Assembly: GCA_016648135.1 (NCBI GenBank)
Contig: JADDOH010023020.1
Location: forward strand, 1 to 64,000
From: Agrypnia vestita
Lineage: Eukaryota > Arthropoda > Insecta > Trichoptera > Phryganeidae
Direction of reading: 5' to 3'
Length of the DNA stretch: 64,000 nt
Part shown: piece by piece, positions 46,369-57,200 of the stretch
How the letters are laid out: every line of letters starts with the position of its first letter
How positions within the stretch are numbered: the stretch's first letter is position 1
Notes under the pieces: model-generated
Told to the model about the DNA's origin: nothing
What the model saw: the letters and a program-made list of their open reading frames with translations, nothing else
The model's database searches: none
Program-made: the position numbers and the translations under genes

Positions 46369-48748
46369 GCTATCGTTTAATGGATGCAAATGATGAAGAT
46401 TATCAGAAATTAATTTATATACAACAAACTAAATTATTTAAGCTATACAACAGTTCCAGTTTGAATTATCAGTCTCAATAAGTATAACTCTCGAGCAGTA
46501 GAGCGAAGGCGATCCAGGTCATTTAGAAATTTTACCGACAAACTTTGATTCTTCGATATTTAGGGTCATCAGTGATGAGCATATTGTTGTATGCAGATTA
46601 ATATCTGAGCATTATTAAAGTTGGAACCGACTTTCAATATTATTTAATGAGATTTGCGGTTCGTGTGTATCTATTTCAACCATATCAACTTTACAAATCT
46701 CTCAAATTAATAATGGAGTCGCATATTCACCGATCTGAGTGTAGACAATGGACGATTATAAATTTAAGTCTAATTGCGCATTGTCATATTACGAGTAGTT
46801 ATACTTAGAACTGCACTGTAAGTCAAAACCGAATCACACCGAGCCGTGCGCAATCTTGCGGGATATCTGCGCCCGAACCGAACCGACTCACGGGAATATT
46901 GGCACATTGACTGAGAAGTGCAGTATTAAGTAAAAACATTAATTATACAGTCTTAGACTTGAGTTTTTTTATTTTATTTGTAATATAAGAACACTTTGAA
47001 AAATATATTTATGTAGGCAAATCCGACCTATAGCAATTCTTATGTTTTTTTACAAAATACATAGTTTAGATCATACATTGGTGTGTAATTTTTTCTAAAC
47101 GTGTCCACAAGGACCACGCACCATGAAATTAGAAGGGTCCAGGGAAAGGAGATGCTTAGTTCTTTATAAGGGAGATTTTGATGCGTAGCAATCAAAGTAA
47201 TGTACAAATCTGAGAAATAGACCAGACTTAAAATCTCACGCATCAGCAGTTTGAAATACATATTATGAACAGGAAGAAAATGAGCTAAGTTACATAGCAT
47301 TCATTGCTAAGATAATAAAAACAACTTATAAATGTTTTCAAAATATATATATTTTTTAAAAGTAGAATCATAAAAACTTTTATATCTATCAAATCAGAGT
47401 AAAAAAGGATTGTGGATTTACACTTTCTTTTCAAAAATAGTTGAGAGTGAATTCTAAAACTGTGTATTTATATAATATATTAGAAATTTTATATTACAAA
47501 CCTAATACAAAGAGAATCGGACCTAACCAGACTTCCGTATTGTTAAAATTTTGTTTCCGGACAAATGCACAAAATGTGAATTAGCCTGTTTTTTCCCGGA
47601 CCCCCGTACATGAAGCACCTTTATCAGAATATTTACAAAAGAGGTATTATTGATTGAGATAAAAATGTAAATTTTTTATTCTACTTTAATTTTTTTTAAT
47701 AAATGGAGATTATTTAACATACATACATTAAAGGGCCCTTAATTTATATATCGCTAAGTAAATTTAAAAAAATACCGATTGGTTAAATTTTTGTGTATGT
47801 TTACCAAAATGAAACATACATTGATTTTAACGGGTGTCCTACAATGATGTACCTACATAAAATATAATCTTTTTTTATGTAAAAATTTATAATTTTGATG
47901 ACATCACATAAGTTTAAATAAATAAATTATAATTTTAATAAATAATTTATTTTATAATTATAATGTATTAATTTCAGTTTGTTGTCACAAATTATTGGAT
48001 AAATTATTTTCCTTTTAGAATCAAATGAAGAGAAATTGTAATTACTAATGTGTATTCTTTAATAATTATTTAAGAAATAGTTTTTTTTGTGAATGTGAAT
48101 GTATATTTAGTTATAGATATATTCCACTAGATCTGAACGCGTAATTTATGAACACTTCCACAGATACAAACAACTTTTGTGGATTTGCCTGAAAAAGAGG
48201 AATTTGGTGGAATAATTGTATTTTATATTAAAAGACATAAATAAGAGAAATTGTTAATAAATATGGAACATTGGAAAAGCTAATTTAGATGAGATGTAAT
48301 AAAGACATGTCATACTGTGATAAACTGAAATTTTGGTGTTTTAATTATCCCCAGATCCTTGCCAACGGCTGTTGTGGGTCAAATATATTGAAAGTATGTT
48401 GCTGTAAAGAGCGATTCACAATAGTTGAACCTTCTCTTCTTATAAACGGCAAAAGATATTTTAAATTAATGACACAGCGATGATTATAAATTGATTATTA
48501 TATTTTATCACTAATGCCAAGATTTTTGCCTTGGAGCTTCTGAACTGGAGAGAGCTGCCACTAAACCCAGATGGGTGGAGGAAGACTCTTGAGGATAATA
48601 ATTAAATTAATAGCCAATCGGAAGCAAAAAAAATTTTTTCTTCTATGCATATCAACATTATGTAGGTAACGGATATTATTAAAATAGTCATTTTGAAGTG
48701 TTGAAAGTTGAAAGTTTCGGCTGCACCAATTCTTCATCATATGATTTT
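46369..48748. other. scaf-like 3' UTR and intergenic region
   Basis: The 3' UTR probably ends either near ATTAAA 46614 or near AATAAA 47314. A 64-codon Cys-rich frame at 48289-48483 has no supporting features. Confidence 0.5.
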
Positions 48749-48753
48749 ATAAC

Positions 48754-48905
48754 TGTTAAAATATGTTTAATTATATCAAAATAATATTAATTAACTCGAT
48801 ACCAGCGCCACGTAGTGATTTAAATGTGTCCTAGAATATATATAGTCTATGAAAAAAAAAGTAAATAAATAATTGTCTATTCAGCCATCTTCATTCGTTT
48901 TATTA
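48754..48905 (+). repeat. Copia 5' LTR (152 bp)
   Basis: Nearly identical to 52887-53043. Contains a TATA-like GAATATATATAG and an AATAAA signal and is followed by the primer binding site. Confidence 0.93.
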
Positions 48906-48971
48906 GGTTATGGGCCCAGTGCAAAACTAAGATTTAATATAATAGTGGAATCGTATCGTGAACAGCAAATA

Positions 48972-51900
48972 ATGTCATCAGGAAGTTATTTAGTTAACGT
49001 GCCCAAGTTGAAGGGACGCGAAAATTATGATGACTGGGCGTTTGCGGCAAGAAATTTTCTCATCTTGGAAGGTATAGATATCGACGCCATTCCTGTCGAT
49101 TTAAGTGATGCCGAAGACAGAAAAGCAAAAGCAAAGCTTATAATGACCATTGATCCCAAGTTATATGTGCACATCAAAAATGAAACCAAAGTCAGAGATT
49201 TGTGGCAAAAACTTCAGAAGTTATTTGATGACAGCGGATTCACAAGGAAAATCAGTTTACTTCGAACATTGATATCCATACGTCTTGATAATTGTGAAAC
49301 CATTACTAGTTATGTGAGTCAAATCGTCGAAACTGCTCAAAGACTTAAAGGTACGGGCTTTGAAATTAACGAAGAGTGGATCGGATCATTGCTTTTGGCG
49401 GGGCTGCCAGAAAAGTTTGCTCCAATAATTACGGCAATAGAGCATTCTGGCATTGCCATAAATTCTGATGTCATTAAAACAAAACTGCTTGATATGAGCG
49501 CTGAAATCGGTGACCATGACTCGGAAGTTGCATTATGGTCAAAGCAAAAAAGCAAGACGAGCCAAAACTTCAATTCAAAAGGCGGGAAACAAACGTCAAC
49601 GCCAAATGTCAAAAAGGTTATAAAATGCTACAAGTGCAAGAAAATTGGCCACTTTAAAAACCAGTGTCCCGAAGGAAAAGAAAAACAAGTAAACGCATTT
49701 AGTGCTGCATTTTTTAACAGTGAATTTAATAAGGAAGACTGGTATATCGATTCGGGAGCAAGTGCCCGTATGACATCAAGCAAAGAAAATTTGATACAAG
49801 TGAGAAAAGTGCACGATACGAAGGAAATCATTGTTGCAAATAATATGAGTGTGCAAGTTGTGTGTGCCGGTGATACACAGATCACTACGCTGGGGAATAA
49901 TTCTCAGTTTGACATTAAAGTAAACAACATTTTATACATACCTAACCTAACTACTAACTTGTTATCAGTAAGCCAGTTAATAGCAAGAGGAAACAAAGTT
50001 ACCTTTAAAAGTGATGTATGTTATATACATAACCAACAAAATGATCTAATTGGAATAGCAGCTTTGCAGAATGGTGTGTATAAGTTGAAAACTATGAAGT
50101 CAGAGAAAGTGTTAGCGGCAGCAGTTCAAACTACAGATGCACAACAGTGGCATAGAAGATTAGGACACATAAATAGTAATGATTTGCAGAAAATGAAAAA
50201 TGGTGCTGTAGAAGGAATATCCTTCGATATGAAGGCTGATATTCAGAAATCCAACTGTCAAGTGTGTTGTGAGGGAAAACAGAGCCGTTTGCCCTTCCAA
50301 TCAGGAAAACATAGAACTACAAAAGTGCTAGATTTAGTTCACTCGGATCTGTGTGGGCCTATGGAGGTTCGATCGATTGGACATGCAAGGTATTTTCTAT
50401 TGTTTGTTGACGATGCTAGCAGGATGGCATTTGTATATTTTTTAAAGGAGAAGAATCAGACTCTACAGTATTTCAAGGAATTTCAAAGAATGGCTGAAAA
50501 TCAAACAGGAACAAAGATAAAAACATTGAGGACTGACAATGGAGGGGAGTTTTGTTCAGATTTGATGGAAAATTATCTGAAAGATAGTGGAATTATCCAT
50601 CAGAAGACTAATCCATATACTCCGGAGCAGAATGGTCTCAGTGAGCGTTTCAACAGGACTATAGTTGAACGTTCAAGATGTCTTTTGTTTGAGGCAGGAC
50701 TAGATAAAAGTTTTTGGGCGGAAGCAGTTAACACAGCAGTATACTTAAAGAATAGATCGCCAGCTTCAGGTTTGGACCAAAAGACACCGATTGAAGTATG
50801 GACAGGACAAAAGCCTGATCTCAGTCATGTCAGAATATTTGGGAGCCCAGTAATGATGCATGTTCCTAAAAATAAAAGATTAAAATGGGACAAGAAAGCA
50901 GTCAAATATATATTAGTAGGATACTCTGAAAATGTGAAGGGTTACAGACTATATAATCCAGACACAAGAAAAATATGTACCAGTAGAGATGTCATTGTAA
51001 TGGAAAAAGATACTACTCAGATAGAAATAAATGAAGGTCAGATTGAAAAACAGCTATCATTACAAGAGGAAAGTTCTACAGAAGAAAGCGAAATAACATT
51101 GACAGATCAAGATGATCCTACCTATGTATATGATTCAGAGAAAAATACAACATCAACAGACGGAGAGTCTTATCAGTCACTATCCGAGGAAGATCTGTCT
51201 GAAAATGAAGAGCCTCGTTTAGGGGAAAAGCGTATAAGGAAACCACCTGAAAGGTATGGTCTTACTAACTTTTGTATTTCAGATGAACCAGAGTATTGGG
51301 TTGAAGACAATACTTATGAAGAAGCTACCAAAGGTCCAGAGAAAGCCAAGTGGCAGCAGGCTATATCTGATGAACTTCAAGCATTTGATGACAACCAAGC
51401 ATGGGAGATTGTTAGTCAAGAGGAGGCAGATAGAGTAGTACAATGCAAATGGGTATTCAAGAAGAAGCTAGAAAGCAATAACAATATCAGGTATAGAGCT
51501 AGACTTGTGGCAAAAGGTTATACTCAGCAGCATGGAATAGATTTTCATGAAACTTACTCGCCAGTTCTCAGGTATTCTACTCTTAGACTTCTGTTTGCAT
51601 TAAGTGTAAAATTTAATTTTGAAATCACTCACCTTGATGTGATAACAGCATTTTTAAATGGTTTTTTAACAGAAAATGTGTACATGCAGGCACCACCTAG
51701 TTTAAAATGTCCAAGTAATTGTGTGCTTAAACTTAAGAAAGCAGTTTATGGTTTAAAGAGGTCTGTTAGAGCATGGAATGCAAGAATAAATGATTATTTG
51801 ATAAAAATTAATTATGTAAAATCAGTTTCAGAGCCATGTTTGTATAGTAAAAAATGTAAAAAGGAGCAGATTATCATTGCAATATTTGTTGATGATTTTT

Positions 51901-52820
51901 TCATTTTTTCCAATAGTCTGGCTATGACAAAAGATTTAAAAGAAAAACTAATGTCAGAGTTTAAAGTTAAAGACTTAGGTCAAATAAATAGATGTTTAGG
52001 CATGCGAGTTAAATTTAATAAAACTAGTATATCTATTGACCAGGAACAATTTGTAAATGTAATTCTGAATAGGTTTAACATGAATGATTGTAAAACTAAA
52101 GATACTCCTATGGAATGTAATTTAAAACTAGATAAGGCAGAATGTATTGACAAACAGTTTCCATATCAACAACTTATAGGAAATCTTATGTATTTGTCAG
52201 TATTGACACGACCAGACATATCTTATAGTGTGAGTTATCTTAGCCAATTTAATAATTGTTACAATTCAGTTCATTGGCATCATGCACAAAGACTTCTCAG
52301 ATATTTGCAGAAAACTAAGTCTTATGGTTTGAAGTTTACTAAAGATAATTGTGATTTAGAAGGCTTTGTGGATGCTGATTGGGCTGCAAATACTATAGAT
52401 AGAAAATCATATACGGGTTTTTGTTTTAAATTTTCATCCTGTGTAGTATCATATGAATGTAGAAAACAGCAGACGGTCGCATTATCTAGTACCGAAGCCG
52501 AATACACGGCCATTGCTGAGGCATGTAAAGAGGCAATTTATCTAAAAAGTCTTTTAAGAGATATTATTGATTGTAACTATACTGTAGTAATTTACAATGA
52601 TAATCATGGAGCTCAAAAGTTGACATAAAACCCTTTATTTCACAAACGAACTAAGCACATAGATGTGCGGTACCATTTCATACGAGAAGCAATTTCTAAT
52701 AAGCTTGTAAAAGTTGTTTATCTGTCAACATCTGAGATGCCTGCCGACATATTAACGAAAAGTTTAAGTGGTGCAAAACATAACTATTTTATGAAATTAT
52801 TAGGAGTTCAAAGTGTTTAA
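48972..52820 (+). pseudogene. Copia Gag-Pol open frame interrupted by one stop codon
   Basis: The frame runs from ATG 48972 for 1218 codons to TAA at 52626-52628. It remains readable in the same frame for 63 more codons to TAA 52818-52820. Landmarks: Gag with a CCHC knuckle (CYKCKKIGHFKNQC, about residue 219); aspartic protease DSGA (about 260); integrase zinc finger HRRLGH...CQVC; integrase core with SDLCG and TDNGGEF; reverse transcriptase FVDDFF (about 974); RNase H with DADW and SSTEAEYTA. The premature stop falls within RNase H, just before its last conserved block, so this copy probably makes an RNase H-truncated polyprotein. Copia elements normally have one long frame of this size. A longer frame starting at 48873 uses a non-ATG codon inside the LTR and is not the real start. 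Confidence 0.93.
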
Positions 52821-52886
52821 AATGTCAGTCAAGTTATTTTTTTTTGTTGTTATTTATGGATGTTAGATTATTTTGATAAGTGGTGC

Positions 52887-53043
52887 TGTTAAAATATGTT
52901 TAATTATATCAAAATAATATTAATTAACTCGATACCAGCGCCACGTAGTGATTTAAATGTGTACTAGAATATATATATAGTCTATGAAAAAAAAAGTAAA
53001 TAAATAATTGTCTATTGTTCAGCCATCTTCATTCGTTTTATTA
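52887..53043 (+). repeat. Copia 3' LTR (157 bp)
   Basis: Same sequence as the 5' LTR except one C-to-A change, an extra TA in the TATATA run and a 3-bp insertion. Followed by the ATAAC target duplication. Confidence 0.93.
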
Positions 53044-53048
53044 ATAAC

Positions 53049-53639
53049 AAGATTCTAATGGCACATGGACCTTGTTTTTCAAAATTTATTTTGCGTGAGA
53101 ATGAGAGAATGTGAGAATCGGACTTTCATTATGAATAAGCGTAACAGCTGGTAAAGACCTGATTAGAACGTCAACCCGTGTTAACAACGGGTGAACCGGA
53201 GAGGGGGTGAGATTGTCTGCTCCCCGTCACCCTCTCGCGTACGCCACTTGTTACCAATCCCACACGAAAGGAAGCTGCAAATTTCGGACACATTCTTCCC
53301 AAAAAGAAATATATCATCTCTTACACCATGCTCACATAAAGAGTGGCAAATATGTAAGTAAAAAGAACTTGTGTTGAGTTGTAGAGCCAAGAGTGATGAT
53401 GAGAGTGATCACTAATGCCAAATTAACAGAACTTAACATAACCAACCTAATACTGAATTACCGCTGTGGTGATACAAAGTGAAAACTTTGTCAATCATAT
53501 AGGATTATCCAAGTTTGTGGTTGCACTTTGTTGATGGGGAGAACCATGTCTGATTATTATTTTATTTATAAACAGTTTTAAGCAGTTTAGCAAAGAGTAA
53601 ATAAAGAGAATATATTGTAAAAGAGTGATCTAGAATACA
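53049..53639. other. Between copia and the SINE; unrecognised
   Basis: 53140-53260 (CCCGTGTTAACAACGGGTGA... TCCCCGTCACCCTC) looks like part of an interspersed repeat with a short hairpin. No gene seen. Confidence 0.4.
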
Positions 53640-53820
53640 AAGTCCAGACCTGGCATGACTCTGACTTCTCATACCGGGGATTCCGGGTTAAATTCCCGGT
53701 GAGATCACGATAGATCAGATTTACATCTGTGTGATTAACTCGAGCCTGGAGTGTTTTTGTGATGTGTTTCGCTACAGTAATCGAGCTTAATAGGCTATTG
53801 TGACTTCTTAAAAAAAATAC
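53640..53820 (+). repeat. SINE-like repeat
   Basis: GGGTTAAATTCCCGGTGAGA resembles a B box with its stem. The 3' part (GTTTCGCTACAGTAATCGAG...AGGCTATTGTGACTTC) ends in A7. A shorter relative of the 3' part lies at 44510-44582 in scaf-like intron 7, ending in (GT)n. Confidence 0.6.
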
Positions 53821-54136
53821 CACAATACTACGATTATGACAATAACTCGTAAAAATTAAAAAGTGGATACTATTGTACATGTGGGAAGACAATCTCAAAA
53901 CTCATTTAATTTTTCACCAAAAATGTGACTAACTCGGTGGTCTCGCAACTAAATTATTTCAGGACGAAGATCAAACCCAAATCACTTGGTCAGTAGGTAT
54001 GCCAGTGCCCTAGATGAAAACTAAAAAGCTTGCGATTCACAAATTCAAGAATTCACAAGAATAAAGTAACTCATAAGTCACCAGATGAACTATAAATAAA
54101 ATACGCTGTATATGTCTAGTGCACATTTTTAAATAT

Positions 54137-54142
54137 TTTATT
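54137..54142 (-). terminator. Probable NDUFAF5 poly(A) signal
   Basis: AATAAA on the minus strand, 37 bp after the stop codon. Confidence 0.55.
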
Positions 54143-54178
54143 AATACTTACATTATTTACAACTTGACTAGGAATACA

Positions 54179-54245
54179 CTATTTTTTATCACCTTCTTCT
54201 GCATCTAATTCAATCATTCCTTTTTTCTTTGCCACTTCGTCTAAT
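54179..54245 (-). CDS. NDUFAF5: NDUFAF5 terminal exon
   Basis: A 67-bp last exon encoding [20 protein letters not shown] then KK and a TAG stop. It lies about 3.9 kb beyond the previous exon because the last intron carries several mobile elements. Acceptor TTATTTTCAG. Confidence 0.85.
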
Positions 54246-57200
54246 CTGAAAATAAAGCAAATAAATAAATCATTTCATTAAGGCTCGACAGCCGATTCGC
54301 AAAAATGCGGTTCTGTCAAATTACGTCAATAGATCATCCGCTTTCAAGCCGTGCCTGAGATGTCACCAGAGCGCAAATCGAATAAAAATTATACGTTCGT
54401 TACATATTTATGGTACATACGTTGCTAAAACAGTAAGGTTTTGTTAGAAAGAGATGGTCATATATTCATCCATTTCGAGCACCAGCGGAATACCCAGGCG
54501 TCCCTGTGGTCCACAGAATAAAGAAGCCGTGGGCTAGTATTTGTGTCAAAATGCTTACTTATTTTAACTATTGACAAATGCTCGTTTATTATTTGAGTCG
54601 AATTATTATTTTCCGTAAAGAATGAAAGGAACATATTAATAATTCTGCACTCCTTTTTAAATTAATGCGTATCGTAATATGACAATCACAAAATAATTAC
54701 GCCCACGCGCAGATGTTGATCATTTCCGGCTTGTGACTTTGACTAAGTTCAAATAATTTTACGAATTTATTAAAACGTATTTTATATATATCCACATATT
54801 TATATTACACATTAAACTGAATTTAGAAAAATTTCGTTTTCATAGTCATTTCTTGCATGGAAACATCGATCTGCACAAATAAATTTTATTAAATAAACAT
54901 GGTATTTTGTATAAACCTATTTGAAAATAACTATGTTGCCATGTCTTACACACTTAGGCCCGGTTGTTTCAAGTTCGATCAAAGTAAGCGGTCGACCAAA
55001 GCATAGATTTTTACGAAAACGGATCGTCTGATTGGTGGAGAACGTAAAAATCTATGCTTTAAAAGAACGCTTAAATTTCACTCTGTAATTTGGAACATAA
55101 TTATACTGTGTTTTATTTATTTTTTAAATAGTAATTAACTTGTTTCTAATAAAAAAAATAGTGGGTGAGGTTTCAAAGTGCGGGATTAAGTAGAATATAT
55201 CGTTTAAAATCATCTTTTTATATGAATAAACAACATTTGAAAATGACCAAAAATCGTAAATATTTAAGCATGTTTGAAAAATTATATCTTTTTTATTATT
55301 GAATATTTCTTAATTTCCTACGTACGGATTCTAGATAATTAAGTAAACTTTATACGTATAAAAAAAACATATTATGCTTACATACAAAATTTAAACGAAA
55401 TACACTTCGCCCGGGAACATTAAAAACGTTTTTTTTGCCGCGGCCTGTGGATTAATGCCTATATTTTTCTTAATTATTATAAATAACGTTCAGTTTATTA
55501 CTTTTATATAAGAACAAAGGTTCTATCTAAGTTATCGCCCTAAAAAAATTGCAATCTATCATATACATTCTGATATAAATGAATAATAAAAACCCACATT
55601 TTCGTAAAAGACGCCGAAATATGCATTTGTAGTGAATGTACCGCCTTAAGGGGTTACGTGTAGTCAGGATTTTTAAAAAATCGAAAAATTTTTTTTTGGT
55701 ATTTTCTTAAAGCAAAATGTTTCAAAAATATTGTGTGAAAATATCAACTCGATCCGGTTATTGGTTTTAAAGATATCCAACGATAACTGTAGGGCCCTCC
55801 GCTGCCGCCCGTACTGATACGCGGACGCCACTAGAGCCGGCCGGGCTGACAAACGGCGCGACTGCTGCGGAACGCGGTTTTTTCCTGTTTAATTCTAAGA
55901 ATAATGTACGAAATTTCTTTTATACTTCTACTTTTAGACATAAGACCCTTTTGGCTAACTGAGATTTGATTTAGTGTTAATACTTCAGTGGCAGTGAAAC
56001 CCAGCAGTCGATAGGTAGTTGTGCGTGTATTATCATTTTCAAAAATTTATAATGAGACGTCATGAAGGTATGCAAGGAATATTAATGATTGCCAATGCAT
56101 AGGATTACATTATGGACCTAATGCACACCGGTATGCTGAAAAACTCGATATGGAGCGCATAAAGATTGCTGACCTAACGTGCAAATCAGGTCACTCGAGA
56201 AGGCAAAATGAGACGTAGATAAAAAAAATCGACATCTTGGAGGCTTACACATCGGCAGAAGATGTATTATATGTACCAGAAATAGACGACTCTACGTAAG
56301 TATTTTTTTAAATTGTATTTGTATTAATTATTTATGCATAAAACTTTAAACGCGTTTTTCTCAAAATAACGTTTTCAAAAGCGGTGTCCACGATATATTA
56401 AAAACTACTAGACAGATTTAAATGAAATTTAAACATCATATATTAGGCATTAAAAACTTGTGCTTAATCGAAGGATTTTTTTTTTTGACTTAAACTTTTT
56501 TTTTTATAAATAATAAATGAGTGATTTTTTCCCTCAAAATTCATAATTAAGCTTTCAAAGACCGCCATTTTGCTAAATTTGAAAAAAAATACAAAAGCTT
56601 CGATTAAGCACAAAATTAACTATTGAACTACTAATTTCTTTTTGTTTCATTAAATTTAGATAAACCACTAAGAAGCACTGATGGACACCGCGAGGCACTA
56701 CTTGCAAAACAGGGGTCAAGAAACGAGATTCTATCGCGGTCCAGTATTAATAATTTTATTTGAAATTTTAGGTATAGTTACTTAAAGTATAGTGTAAAAC
56801 GTTGATATTATGAATTGAATCAAAACATTAAACAACCGTTCAAAAAAATTTTTTGAAAATGTCTATTTTTTTGCGCCTCTGACTACACGTAACCCCTTAA
56901 TATGTATGATTTTAGAAAGTTTCTTAACAGATTAGAAAATAACTTTTACAGTCTCTTCTGGTTTGAGTTTACTGGGATATTCTGCCGTGTTGCGCAACAC
57001 ATCAATCCTGACGATGGACCCTGCAATGGGATCCAAAACACCGGCCGAAAGGTCGTAGAAATGCGGGAGAACATCCCAGAAAACACAAACCAGAAAATTC
57101 TGAATGGCTGTGACACCCTAAGAACATTTTTATATAAGATTTACAAATAAACATATCGACAGTGGAAAGGAAAAAATGACCAAGCGACAATTTGCCGAAA

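Larger units (their letters stand above)
48754..53043 (+). mobile_element. Copia-type LTR retrotransposon with 5-bp target duplication ATAAC
   Basis: LTRs are at 48754-48905 and 52887-53043. They differ by one substitution and two small insertions in the 3' copy (TA, and a 3-bp insertion), which suggests recent insertion. ATAAC flanks both sides (48749-48753, 53044-53048). The LTRs start TGTT but end in TA rather than CA. The sequence right after the 5' LTR, GGTTATGGGCCCAG, matches the copia-type primer binding site derived from initiator tRNA-Met. The LTRs contain AATAAA-type signals. The element lies between scaf-like and NDUFAF5, in the scaf-like orientation. Confidence 0.95.

Noticed and set aside
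46047..46481. 144-codon frame over exon 10
   Set aside because: Out of register with the spliced reading frame, which ends at TGA 46366-46368.
48289..48483. Small Cys-rich protein of 64 residues (GCCGSN...VCCC)
   Set aside because: No signal peptide, splice context or recognisable family; single short frame in AT-rich intergenic DNA.
48873..48971. Upstream extension of the copia frame
   Set aside because: Begins at a non-ATG codon inside the 5' LTR and runs through the primer binding site; the first usable ATG is 48972.
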